In this document: positions 24,301-35,408 of the stretch, piece by piece
How positions within the stretch are numbered: the stretch's first letter is position 1
How the letters are laid out: the number at the start of each line of letters is the position of its first letter
From: Calliopsis andreniformis
Lineage: Eukaryota > Arthropoda > Insecta > Hymenoptera > Andrenidae
Direction of reading: 5' to 3'
Assembly (NCBI RefSeq): GCF_051401765.1
Contig: NC_135071.1
Span: 15,664,961-15,728,960, forward strand
Length of the DNA stretch: 64,000 bases
Notes under the pieces: model-generated
What the model was told of the DNA's origin: nothing
The model's database searches: none
The model's input: the letters and a program-made list of their open reading frames with translations, nothing else
Position numbers and translations under genes: made by a program

Positions 24301-26342
24301 TCCCGGTTTAAATTAATTTGGGACTCGAAACCGAAACCTGTCCGGTTCCACGCGGTCCAGGTACAACTTAATTGGACGCAGGGAACTGGTCCCTTCGGTG
24401 GGCGAAAGGGCTCGCGGGCAGGAAAGAAAGGATACGTAGGCTGGGCATGCGCCACTCGGAAGAGGAGAATTTTAATTGGCGGCAATTTGTCGAGCCTCGA
24501 GGGTGGAATCCCCCGGGGTTGAGGCAGGGCTACTTAGCTTCAACCGAATGGCCACTTTGTACGCCGTCAGAGCAGTCATTTTGAAAGGTTCACGGTGATG
24601 GGTCTCTGTTCCTTTGGGATCTCCTCTCTTCCAGTGTCCTGCCTTATTCTGTCACTTTGCGACTTTGTTCTCTCGCGTTTAGAAACTTCCCTTTCAATTA
24701 CCTATATTTAACCCAAATGAACATAATCATAGATTCCAGAAAAAGATAAGAATACCTCAACCATTTAATTCCAGAGATTCTGATCTCTCTTTTCCCCACT
24801 AAAATATATTTACTATTAACGACGGTATACATGAACATAACTAACTCAACATTACAAATTCTTCGTATCTCTTCTCTTCCCCCAAAATTCAATTTTTGAA
24901 TTTCTTTCCGTAGTCAGCTGTCCATAAAATGAAGTCTGCACGAAAATTTGAATAAACACAGTGTACCTCCCATATCGAGTAGAATCTGTACTCCAAAGCT
25001 CCCAAACCCTCATCTGGCTCTGCAACAGCAAGGTGTCGACGCGAGCCATCTATTAGTCCCTAAACATGTAATTCGTAAAGGTCCAGGTCCATTCAGGGAC
25101 AAGAGGAAGCAGGATCAGTCGATAGGGATCAGTTACGGGGCACGGGCTCATTATATTCCACGGATGGCTCGTGTCTCGGTCACGACGTCGCGACGACTTC
25201 CAGCAGGACGGCGATCCATCACGCGTTCACGCGAATTCCGTGCACGATCGCGTCGCGGCGCGCAATTAATGCCCAGGCGGTACGAGTCGAACGTGTCGAT
25301 GACAGGCCTGGTCTCGGTCGTTCCGCGTCGCGCCGAATTTCACCGTTGTAATTACCGTAAAGGGACGCGCGGAAGGTGTAACCTTCTCTGTCGCTTCCGA
25401 GAACAGTGTCTTAATTATTAATTTATTCGATCCCGCCGCGGGGATAATTTATTCGGACCGCGACTACTCGTTCCCTTCGCTGTTAATCGTTTCGTGCGAG
25501 CAGAAACGATCGAGCTTCTTCCCTGCTCGCTGCCTCCCCCTCTGTCGCCCTCTTAAATATTTCGTTGGCCCGATCGGCCGTGGTTTATTGGCCGAGTAAA
25601 TTTACAGAGGCAAATTTCGGTGCGAGGGGAGCCGCCCAGCTGGCGAGGGGACGCGGTTTAATGGAGATGCATGCGCGTATGCAAATCTGTAATTGAATAT
25701 CGAAGTATGGGCGGGACGGCGTAAAGATGAACGCCACCTTTCGCTAACCACGCGGAAAACGTTGCTTTAAATTCCTCTCGTTCGTTTTTCGGGGAAGGCG
25801 TTCGTTAAGGGACCGATCGGTTGCGAAGTGGATTGGACTGTAATATGCGCAACTTTGGCTTCTCGAGGAAATTGTGGTCGCTGTAATTGGGTGTTAGGCT
25901 GAGGGCTGATTATGGGGTTCGATGGCGGAAAATCAGTTTGTATTCTTTTGCTGGAATTTATTAGTGAAATGAGCGAGGAGACGTTGAGAAGGCTGAAGTT
26001 AATGATAGAGGGATTGAGGATGGGTGTAGGAAAGTCTGCTGCGACTACTGTGTTGCTGGGACTAGGGTACTGGTAGCAGTATGTTGTTAAGTGCAATAAT
26101 GGGAAAGTATTTTGTAGGGTAAGTTAGGGTTGAAGTTGATTATTTAAAGCTTGAATTCAGTGCACTGGGTAATTTATAGCGATTGGATAATTTTGTAGTT
26201 AATTATGAGGTTAGACACTTTGGACAGTAGGATACTTTACACACTTGAGAGGCTAGGAGACTTTAGACAGATTAGACATCAGGACATCTTGGACTTTAAG
26301 GCACTTTGGACTCTAAGATGCTTTGGACTGTGAGACACTTGG
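18398..26342. other. Gene-free intronic segment after the ratchet site
   Basis: No supported gene. Contents include a TATTTGAA simple array (about 19143-19245), an AT-rich palindromic patch with AATTCTAAGAAT at 20629-20640 facing ATTCTTAGAATT at 20668-20679, and several GC-rich blocks (20000-20270, 21640-22260, 23100-23460). Open frames in the GC-rich blocks overlap antisense and have no domains. I did not find the conserved RRKQ-type start of FOG proteins here. Confidence 0.5.
19143..19245 (+). repeat. AT-rich TATTTGAA/AAATTTGA simple array
   Basis: Successive 8-bp units of TTTGAATA and TTTGAAAA run for about 100 bp before decaying. The same unit makes up the arrays near 38985 and 48615, and the reversed form near 1416. 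These arrays explain the isoleucine/phenylalanine-repeat open frame on the opposite strand, which is not a gene. Confidence 0.8.
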
Positions 26343-26461
26343 GACACTAGGACATTTATGACACTAGAACATTTATACCAGTAGAACATTTAGGACACTA
26401 GGACATTCAAGACATTAGTCCATTCAAGACCACTAGGACATTCAGGGTACTAGGACAGCCA
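26343..26461 (+). repeat. 17-bp minisatellite, seven units
   Basis: Seven consecutive 17-bp units of the type GACACTAGGACATTTAT fill 119 bp without net indels. Related but more eroded words (GGACTTTAAGGCACTTT, GGACTCTAAGATGCTTT) extend the array upstream to about 26215. It is unrelated in sequence to the 35-bp array at 15779. Confidence 0.75.
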
Positions 26462-27913
26462 TGATACCCAAACCATATTGAACAACTAAGGCATTTCACA
26501 CTCCCACCCCTAATTTTCCTTCCTCATTGTTACACCGCGGATTGCATGTTTCAGAAAGAACTTAACTTGCAAACTGTTAATCAAAGCAAACCCAAAGGGT
26601 ATCTCGCGAATCGCCGCAGTATAAGTGGATACAAATGAGCCTTTCCTCCAGCACGAGATTGGCTCGTTTGAGACCGCCTTTGAAATACGCACTGGAGGCT
26701 GATTGCAACCGCAATCAGCCGCATTAAAATCCGAGCAGTTCACCGAAGGGCCCTCTTGTAACTACGACCTATCGGAGATTGCGACATGCAACGTGTAAAA
26801 TTATGTGCCCGCACGCTTGTATGGTACACTAAAATTGTTTATTTTACTTTTATCAAAGAAATTGAGTCAGCCCTTGACTGAAGCTAGAAATAAATTCAAG
26901 AACTTCTAAAATTCCATCAAGCATCACCTAAATAAAAAAAGAAATAACAGACATCAAAAATTCTGGCAAAATCTCTTTCGCAAATTTAATCGACTTTGTA
27001 AACCACTTATTCAGAACCTCGCCTCTTATGTTCCAAGAATACTCATTAAAACAACGAGAATCAATTACTGTTCAGAGAATCCTTAGATATTCAGCGCATC
27101 TCAGGTCCCATAAACAACAGTCAAATCACGAATTATCCACGTCACGGTGCCCTCCATAATTAACCCAGAAAATTCTCAACGACGTGGACGGGTCAGTGGC
27201 AGTCCTCGAATAGCCAGCGTGTTCGTACCTTTCAATTATTATCCATTACTCGCGCCTCGCTTACAGGTACCCTCTGCTTTCGCGCCGTTACGATTAAGGG
27301 AAACGATTGCGTAATGACTGTCCGACGCTTGACAATCGGTCGCTAATAAATTCGTGGGACGCTTAACCACTAGTTAAAGGGTAGTCTTCCTCGCGAAGGC
27401 GGCGGGAATGACGCGCTCCTTCGCGTGCATGCGTCGGCCCGCTGCGCGACCAGGGCCCGATCGGTATTCATTACATTAATATCACGTCATCTGTGGCTAT
27501 ATCCTGTAATCAAGCGGCTCGCGCCAGCCCAGGTCTGCCTGGCCACCCCCTGGAGCGAGGAGAGCCGAGCCACTGTGTTATTAGAACAGAGCATCCAGGC
27601 GACTCGGCGAACGAACGCCGAGTAATACGGTAGTAAGGCTCATTGAGATTTATGGCGGACCGTCTCTCTAAACCGCACCTGCTCGTTACGCCTCGCTGTT
27701 ACTAAACGCTGTGCTTCTACTTCCTTCTGTAGTTAGTCCTGGCTGCTTTCGACGAACTGTGGATGCGTGATGGTTGATGGGGGAGTGATGATGATGATGC
27801 TGGGCAAAGGAGAGAGTGAGGAGGGAGTGTTTTTTTCTTGAATTTACTTGGGGCATGGGAGGGTTGAAGCGAAGGTGCAATTAAACGTGAAAATGAAAAT
27901 TAAACATGAAGTA
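26462..27913. other. Gene-free intronic segment
   Basis: No supported gene or RNA. A GC-rich stretch at 27200-27660 contains chance open frames only. Confidence 0.5.
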
Positions 27914-28000
27914 TGTCTGACTTGGGACTTATTCTACTGCTGATGTCTACTAGCCAGGTCAGACACAGTGAAATCAGTAAAATAAGTTCCCAGTCAGACA
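27914..28000. repeat. 87-bp hairpin element, copy 1
   Basis: The left arm, TGTCTGACTTGGGACTTATT then CTACTG, is matched by an inverted right arm ending CCCAGTCAGACA, with a 35-bp centre. The left arm is the core of the 35-bp minisatellite at 15779. The flank AAAATTAAACATGAAGTA also precedes copy 2, which starts exactly 139 bp later, so copies 1 and 2 arose by a local tandem duplication. The element could be a tiny MITE or a processed-hairpin locus; the sequence alone does not decide. Confidence 0.7.
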
Positions 28001-28052
28001 TTTTAAGAGGCGATTTCATGCATTGAAAAGAAAGAAAATTAAACATGAAGTA

Positions 28053-28139
28053 TGTCTGACTTGGGACTTATTCTACTGCTGACGGCCACTAACCAGGTGA
28101 GACAGAGCGAAGTCAGTAGAATAAGTCCTGAGTTAGACG
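28053..28139. repeat. 87-bp hairpin element, copy 2
   Basis: The left arm is identical to copy 1 for at least 26 bp. The right arm has diverged slightly (AATAAGTCCTGAGTTAGACG) but still pairs. The centre has changed by several substitutions, yet the total length remains 87 bp. Conserved length and pairing with a changed centre are what makes the structure noteworthy. Confidence 0.7.
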
Positions 28140-29266
28140 TATTTCGTCCATGTTCTAAGTGTTTTCTGAATAATTAATAATTCTACTTTGACTACTACTT
28201 TGACATGTAGGATCAACCCTTAAAATTTCTGACATCTCTTTTCGAACAGTCTGTATACTCCTGATGTACTAGTGTATGCTTAAATTCCAATAGAGTTTTT
28301 ACACCAATTCCACTGACCCTGCCTCATGATTCTTTACTTAATGTAGACCTCCGACTCTATTACAATTTAAGCGTATTAAAAATTGTATTACTGTATTAGC
28401 ACAAGGGAGATTCTCGTCGAGGTTCCCAAGACAAAGTCTACAGAAATTTCTCGCAGCTTAGAGACACGAAAAACCAAGACGGCGCAATAGTTATCACATT
28501 CGATAGCGATCTAGCGATGCAGGCTCCGCTCCAGCGACGTTTCCCTATTTTGATCGCGCGCAGCGATCCCGCGAGGATGCAAAGCGCGTGCTCGCGTCGA
28601 GTAATAACTCGTCGATAACTAATGGGCCGGGAATGCAAAAGTAAAAGGGAGGAAGAGGTTCTGTGCGTGGCTGCGGCCCCGCCAGGGACGAAGAGGAAAA
28701 CGGAGGAGTCCACCTCCGCCAAACATGGCAAGTTGCTCCATCCTGATCTCCGTCGCGACGCGAAACTGTCCCGAACCTCTCCGCTCAGCCTTTCGCCGCG
28801 GGAAGCACGACAGATGCGGGAACTCTGATATACAGCTCGCGTACCACAGGGGTGCGTGTTTGAGGTATCTCTGGTAATGTCTCTGCCGCGCAGCCGGTTC
28901 TACGCCGCTCATAAATAGTCGATTCTCTCTGCTCTCGATCGCGACGATCGCGGAACGCGATGGAAGCGCTTCCCGTACGCTGGAATTATTTATGGAAAGT
29001 TGGAGGGTTTTTTTTTCTGCTGGAAGGCTTAAGTAGAAGACTAGGTGCGTGGTAGAATCTTTATTATTCGCAGTTTTATTGCTCGGGGCTATGCATACTG
29101 AGTGAAATAATAGTAAAGGTAGAGTAGAAGATGGATTGAGACTTCAATAGTGATTTAATGGTAGGCCTGGCAAGACAGTAATATTAGTCAATGACAGTAC
29201 TAGAAGTTCATCGGAAGAATTAAGTAACCACCTTGCACAACATTTTCTGAGAAAAAATTCACCATA
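28140..29266. other. Gene-free intronic segment
   Basis: No supported gene. A GC-rich patch at 28490-28980 gives overlapping antisense open frames with no domain. Confidence 0.5.
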
Positions 29267-29329
29267 TACAAGGTGATCAATTTATCTGGAAACCCTCTAA
29301 TGAGGGTAAATGTAACTGATCACCTTGTA
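29267..29329. repeat. 63-nt nested inverted repeat
   Basis: Outer arms TACAAGGTGATCA (29267-29279) and TGATCACCTTGTA (29317-29329) are perfect reverse complements of 13 bp. Inside, ATTTA faces TAAAT, and ACCCTC faces GAGGGT around a TAAT loop. The folded molecule would be nearly continuous. It could be a minimal fold-back transposon relic or a hairpin RNA. Confidence 0.7.
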
Positions 29330-29480
29330 CTTACTCTATCTACAATTTTGCATATCTTTAACCTGTTTCTCAATCACAGATTAACTCTCAAAACCTAATC
29401 CAAAAATCTCCTCGCCTTCAACTGAGTCCCAGAGTCTTAGTAACCTCACCTCTGCTCTTGACATTGAATTGAAAGCAAGG

Positions 29481-29570
29481 TGTCTGACTTAGGACTTACT
29501 CTACTTACGTCGGGCATCAGCCAGGCACGCACGACCTAGTGCTGTCAGTAGAATATGCCTACGTCAGACA
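29481..29570. repeat. Hairpin element of the TGTCTGAC family, copy 3 (90 bp)
   Basis: It begins TGTCTGACTTAGGACTTACT and ends GCCTACGTCAGACA, so the inverted arms are kept although both have substitutions relative to copies 1 and 2. The centre is unrelated in detail but contains a CAGCCAGG word similar to TAGCCAGG and TAACCAGG in the other copies. Confidence 0.6.
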
Positions 29571-32500
29571 CATTTCACGTGCAGATTCTCCCAGACATTT
29601 TTCCACCAATTAATATCTCGAAAAGAAAGCCTCTAGTGCAGTTTCATTATTCAAGGAGAGGAAAAGAAGGCTCGAAAGGGTCGCCAGGAGCCTAGGTTCG
29701 TTCAGGTGGTGCATGGATAATTGGCCGATCGGTTGGCAGAGGTTACAGGTCCGCCATGCAACCTGCACCGTGTGCACGCTAAAGAAACGAGAGAAAGAGA
29801 GGAAGGAGAAGGCGCGAGAAGCTCGATTCGAAGGAGGAGAAGAAGAGAGAACGAGATCGACAAGGATCTCTTCGATCCTGGGCGACGGTTCGAAGGCCTC
29901 CTCTCTGGCCTGGCTGATCTATGAATGGGACCAGGCATCGGAGGAGGTCGTCGGTGCCGATTGGTCGAGACTGGTACCACTCTGGTACCACATCGACCAA
30001 TCGTTCCTTGGTCTCTCTCCTCTCTCTGGCCTCCCTTCGTATCAAGATACTGCTCGGCCGCCTCCTCTTCCGTCTCCTTTTTCTTCGTTGCCCTTTCCCC
30101 CCTTTTCTTTACTCGCCTCTTCCTCCTTTTCATCTTCGACCCGATGTTCCTTGCTTGCTCTTGCCACGATATACCTCTCCCGAGGGGTGATGATCGTCGA
30201 TGGGGCGATTGGAGTTGAGGGATGGTTCCGAGGGAGGAATCGGGAGAAATGAATGGCTGGTGATCTGTGAGGGAATATTTAATTCCACGCAGATCTTAGG
30301 AGGATCTACGGGATCTAAATAAGTGAAGGCATGGCTATGAAGATAGGTATTTCTATATTGTACTTCTGATAATGAATTGTTTTTTGAGGAGTGATGAGGA
30401 TTTTTGGTTTTCAGTTTTCAAAGAGATAGTAGTAGAAGTTTCTTTCGAGTCTAAAGTCAAATCTGTCATCTTATGTCATTGGTTAACTACTGATAAGAGA
30501 TGTGTGTGCAACTAATATCTTCACATACTGGGCTAGAAAATAGACCCTTGTCATTAGTGAATTATCATTCGAAGATTTTCAAACAGACATTAGCCTAAAG
30601 CACATACTTCTTTACCCAATTAGATCAGAAATTGAACACGTTTGCCATTCTCATCTGCCTTCATACGCCACAGCTACAAAAGAGTCTGAACCCAAACTTC
30701 AGAGAAAGTTGCTACTAGAAACAAGACCACCAGAATCACTTCAACAAATTCCACAAACGTGTCCACCTAATTAAGCCCCCCCGAAATCCAAGTCCTCAAG
30801 TAGCCGAGCCCTCTGAAAGCAGGGTTAAATCAAAACGGGCAATCGAGGGCAGCAGATCGGTTCATCAGATTCTCTCTGCCACCATTATTGTATTTCACGC
30901 TCGTCCCGCTTCATCGGTCTTGCCGCGATAATGAATTTATCGGCCCACCTTGGTTGGCTTCAGCCTCCACCATGGAGTCCCCCATTCGGCCCCGTCGAGT
31001 CTTCCGCTCCCCGCTGGAGGATGATGCGAATCCCTCGGTCGACTTCGCGTGAGCATTGTTTGGAAATACGCGGCTGATCAGCGCCGATATACGAGCTCTC
31101 TCGCCCCCTGCCTTCCTCGCCGCCCAGACGGACGCGATTTTTGCTCGTTCGTCCTCCCTTTTTCGTTTGCGTGCCTCGATCTCTCTGCAGAGGGACAGAA
31201 AGAGAGAGAGAAAGAGAGAGAAAGAGAGAGAGAGGATCGTAACGCGTGCACACGCCTCGTCTTGTACGCAATTTGTTCCCTTCGACGGAGAAACGCTGCG
31301 TTCCATGCCGGCGGGGCCAATTTTTTTTTTTGCCCTTCGGAGGCACGGGGATCTCGCGATGAAATCGCCAGCGTAACACAAATACCGCTCGGAAATTTCT
31401 TCGGGTGCTTTATCCTCGGCTGAGAGGGCACCGACTAACGATGGCGGAAGGCTGACCAGGAACGGGCGAATTCTACTTCAGAAATATTGTAGTCCCTTAT
31501 TGTATACCAGAGATTAGCTCTGTTCTTAGGATAATTTTCTTGCTTTCCTTGGGATCTGTCTGTGAGGAGGCTGCAAGGAATTGTCGAATTGGGAACGTGA
31601 CTTTTGGGGCTGCAATTATATTTACAAAAGTAAAATTGAATAGAGGGCATATAGTAATTATATTTCGAGAAGTAAAATGAATACTAATAAGCCTGTGAAT
31701 GCCACTATACAAGATGTTCTATGACAGATATCAGAAACTTGCAACTCGCTACAAGCACACCTACTCTGACCTAAAGGGACAAAGCGAACAGAGAAGGCTT
31801 CTTTTCTCCAGAGTCTCCAGCCACGACTTCAAGCGACACGCGAGGCGAAGAGCAGACGAGTCGCTAATTTAATATCTCCCTCGTCTTTTATTTTCACGCG
31901 GCTAATGGCAGCAAATTTACTCGCAGCCTCGTTATCATCCAGGCTCGCCTCAGCCTGGCGAACGAAGAAAAGGGCCTCCCTGTTCTTTTGAGCGCACTTT
32001 ACGCGACGTAGGTGGAGGGACGATGTCACGTGCGGAAAGGTCCTCTATCTGACGTGGGAGAGAAGAGAACCCGCAACACAGGGAACTTGGAAAGCATCTG
32101 CCACTCCTTTTTCGGGACCTCTGTCGAGGAAGCGTGCGAAAATGACTGACCCTCGAGACGATTGTGGTGATCCCCTTTGGGAGAGCTGTTGGAGTAATGT
32201 CAGAACTAGGCAGCAATCAATGGTTACTGTGTGATCTTAATTGGATGGAATTTCACTATTTCGTGACAGCAGGATTTGTTCTACTCTGATGCTCTAGACT
32301 TGGTTAGATGGCTTCTTTAAACTCTTTAAAGGGACACATAGTAGTTTGACAGAATATTCTTGTCTGGCGAATTTTGGATGAAAAGAACTCTGACGAACCT
32401 TAGGTGCTGAGAACACGTATTCCTAGAGATCCTAATATTTCTAAAAAAATACTTATTTTTAGAAAAGAGGTGTCAGAGATAGATAAAGCGTAAAGATCCT

Positions 32501-33540
32501 CAGATCAATAATGACCTCTCAAACCCCAGTAAAATAGAAAAAGAACTCTCGACAAGAAGTCTCCTCTCGCCAAAGAAGCAACAGCCTCCAAGTCCCTCTT
32601 CCGATCAATCTTCCCCGACTCCACATCACGCTGCCCGCCATCAGCCACAAAAAACAGTCGTCCCAAAATCGCCCTCGCGCAGCATCCAAAAGCCGCGCTA
32701 TCAAGAGAGGAAAATCATCCCGAGAGAGGCTGACAACTTAATTATCCCAGGATCAGCGGTGGATCAGTTAGCCGAGGGCTAAACACAGCGACGTTTAGCA
32801 ACGCATCCGAACAAGGCCAGCGAGCGATCTCGGGCTCTAAGGCTGAACAAGACCAATCGAGACACGATAAAAGGGGCAAAAGGAGCGCGAGTGGTACGAG
32901 GTCCTAGATGACCTCGGAGGATCGAGCTCGATCTCCGAAAGATCTCTCTCTCTCTCCTCCCCGCGGTTCACTGGCTAACGAGACGTTTTCCCTGCGCTGG
33001 ATTTATCGTCGAGGTTCGCCCGAGACATCGCTCGAAGAGCGTCGAGAGAGCAGCGGGGCGACTCGCGCGTCCGCGGGCCCGCTTCTCCGCGCTAATCGTT
33101 CCCTCGGTCGACACCGATCCCGCGATCGGCATCCACGCGTTCCCTTCAAAGGGCATTCTTATTGACGTGCCCACGTCGCGTCTCCACAGAGGAGACTGGA
33201 ATTTCGTCCCTGACCGTCTGCTAACTGGGCTTTTTATCTCGCCACTGGGATTAGGCTGCCCTGGCTTCTCAGCTCATTGCGAGGACTTATCTCCTCGGTG
33301 AAGCTTCTTGCTAACGTGAGGCTGCGCAGGAGTTGCGAGCGTTGTTCCTCTGGTGGTCAGAGTGCTTCGAGGTTGGATTTCGGATGCTGTGGGTGGACAG
33401 TTGTGGCGGAATTTTTTTTGAAGCTTCAGGAAAATAATTAACAGGATCTTCTTTTGATGTAATTTTTGCAAGTGAAATTTTACAATTCTTTAGTTCTGGA
33501 ATTGCGTTATAGAATTTAGTTCTGTGCTTTGAAGATGCAA
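29571..33540. other. Gene-free intronic segment with GA-rich tracts
   Basis: Purine-rich and pyrimidine-rich tracts, including a GA microsatellite at 31197-31233, create several long but low-complexity open frames on both strands (29702-30252 and 30911-31431). They consist of Arg/Glu or Ser/Leu runs and have no domain. No gene is supported. Confidence 0.5.
31197..31233 (+). repeat. GA-rich microsatellite
   Basis: An imperfect run of AGAGAG and AAAGAGAG units of about 37 bp. It can read as a GAGA-factor-like site in flies, but no function is shown. Confidence 0.8.
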
Positions 33541-33772
33541 GGTAAATGTTCCAATACCTGGACGCTTAAGATAAGCTTAAACAACATAAAAATGCATGTC
33601 ACGATAGCTGAATATCCTATTTTATGTGTGCCATCAACGTGTACTTTTCTGCAGAGCCAATCAGATTCACTGACAATTTCTGAGCTTCCAACAGTACATT
33701 AGAATTTACCTTCAAATGAAATACAACTAGCGTGTTAGTGTTCCGGTACTGGAACATTTACTTTAATCAGAT
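33541..33772. mobile_element. Fold-back MITE-like repeat, copy B
   Basis: The left end is GGTAAATGTTCCAATACCTG. The right end in reverse complement is AGTAAATGTTCCAGTACCGG. The interior shares GCATGT, CGATA, TGAAT and CATTAGAATTTA words in order with copy A at 4773-4992. Inverted ends are better preserved here than in copy A. No transposase remnant is seen. Confidence 0.6.
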
Positions 33773-34497
33773 TTAGAGTATCAATCACAAAACGAATTTT
33801 TCAGAAATAAGTCTTTAATTCCTTATATAAGTAGATCTTATCTATACAAACTATTTTATAAAATCCAAACTCCGATCAAGTCCACATCTACTTAATTCAA
33901 GCCACTCTCAACTAAAGGTTGAATTACTCAGCGTTAAACCAACGTGGGAGCCTAATTAATTCAACCCCTGATCCACCCACCGCACACTTCACCATTCACG
34001 TGACTCACTCCCTGCAAAATTGAACTTTCACGTGATCCCACCCCGCCCACTTCGTCCACCCAGTCCTCTCGAATTCTTCAGAACTTCATTCCACGATCCC
34101 TTCATCTCGAAACCGTATGAAAATTCCTGGACATGGTCCGCCTCGATAGGAATGAATATCAGCAGAAAGAAATAATGCCAGCTCGGTGGTCGAAGGTGGT
34201 GGCCGAGGCAGTAAAGTGGTCAAAGGGATCGTAATCGGCTGGCGCGAAAAAGCGGCTGCAAGTAAAAAGAATAATAATCTGCTGTTGGAAAGGCGGCCGG
34301 CTGGCTTTTCTAGAGGCGAGGAATGGCAGTTGGGGAGCGTGGCGTGATAACCCTTTCGTTATCGGTGGTTGAATAGGGGGCGGGTGGGAGCTTAGCAGCG
34401 GACCAGGCGATCCCAGACCTTGATAACAGGCCGATGTCTGATAACTCACACTCTACATTATAATACACAGCAGCCAGAGCAGGCTCGCGCGGGCTTC

Positions 34498-34505
34498 TGT
34501 TGTTG

Positions 34506-34543
<38 letters not shown>
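34498..34543 (+). repeat. CTG trinucleotide microsatellite
   Basis: After two TGTTGC interruptions there is an uninterrupted run of about ten or more CTG/GCT triplets. It is translated as poly-Cys or poly-Ala in overlapping open frames, which are artefacts. Confidence 0.9.
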
Positions 34544-34545
<2 letters not shown>

Positions 34546-34895
34546 GATAGCTTTCATGGGAGGGATGAATGGGGAGGGTTGTACAGGGTGATTAGAAAGT
34601 ATAACCGCGGAAAAAGTTACGTTTGTTTCCGCGTTGATGCTTGTCGTGACCTTTTCTCTGCATGTCGGCGATATCAAATACTTCGCTAAGGGCCTTTCTT
34701 ATGATGAATGCTCATAGCGATCCTATCTTCAGGGTAATTCTAAAGACCCTTTGGAGGCTGCTTTTCGATAGAGTATCATATAATTTTTGTCGGATTGTGA
34801 TTGTGATTCAAAAGAATATTAAGTGGATTCTGTAAGTGAGCTTAATAGAGTACAGTTTTGGATAGGGTGGAGGAGCTTGGAAGCTTTAATACTGC

Positions 34896-35028
34896 GTTTG
34901 TATTAGGCAACCCAAAGTCGATCAAAATTTTCGTTTCCACTTAGTTAAAATTAGGTTTACACGAACAACTTTGATCAACTTCTGGTTAAACAATTCAGTT
35001 GCCCGCCCAAAAGTTGCCTAATGTAAAC
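34896..35028. repeat. Fold-back element with GTTTRYATTAGGCAAC ends
   Basis: GTTTGTATTAGGCAAC at 34896-34911 is matched by GTTGCCTAATGTAAAC at 35013-35028, an inverted pair with two mismatches. A second internal pair (GTCGATCAAAATT versus AACTTTGATCAAC) follows the same symmetry. This is most likely an eroded MITE. Confidence 0.5.
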
Positions 35029-35255
35029 TTGGCTTAAACAGTAGAATATATAGGATGATTTAGATCTATAGAATAATTTATGAGGAGATGTTGAGGGACC
35101 ATGAGGAAAACATTTTCAGTTCAATGAAAATCTATTCTTTATTAATCACCTTTGTAGACCACAAAAATTTGAAATATCAGTATCTACTAATGCCTATTAT
35201 TAATACTATTAAGCTAGGTTTACTTCTGTCTGACTAGGTCTACTACAGTTCCTGA

Positions 35256-35408
35256 ACTGTTCGCGAACAGTAAGGACATTCAATTTTCTAAAACTCGTTT
35301 CTTCGCGTATCTGTTCGCATACTGCTCTTAGCGTTCTTCGAAAAACCGAGTAAGGCTGATAAAAAGTTTGCAAACTGTCTGTAGACATTACTTTCAGTGT
35401 TCGCGAAC
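35256..35408. repeat. Inverted pair of GTTCGCGAAC palindromes
   Basis: A perfect 16-bp palindrome, ACTGTTCGCGAACAGT, spans 35256-35271. The 10-bp palindrome GTTCGCGAAC recurs at 35399-35408. Flanking bases continue as an inverted repeat (AGTAAGGACATTC facing GACATTACTTTCA), so the interval can fold back over about 24 bp per arm. Confidence 0.55.

Noticed and set aside
25100..25125. KRKQ codons considered as a FOG N-terminal motif
   Set aside because: No ATG-Ser context immediately before it and no suitable donor after it.
29702..31431. Several 100-180 codon frames in GA- and CT-rich DNA
   Set aside because: Both strands open together, with Arg/Glu/Lys or Ser/Leu/Phe runs; these are composition artefacts.
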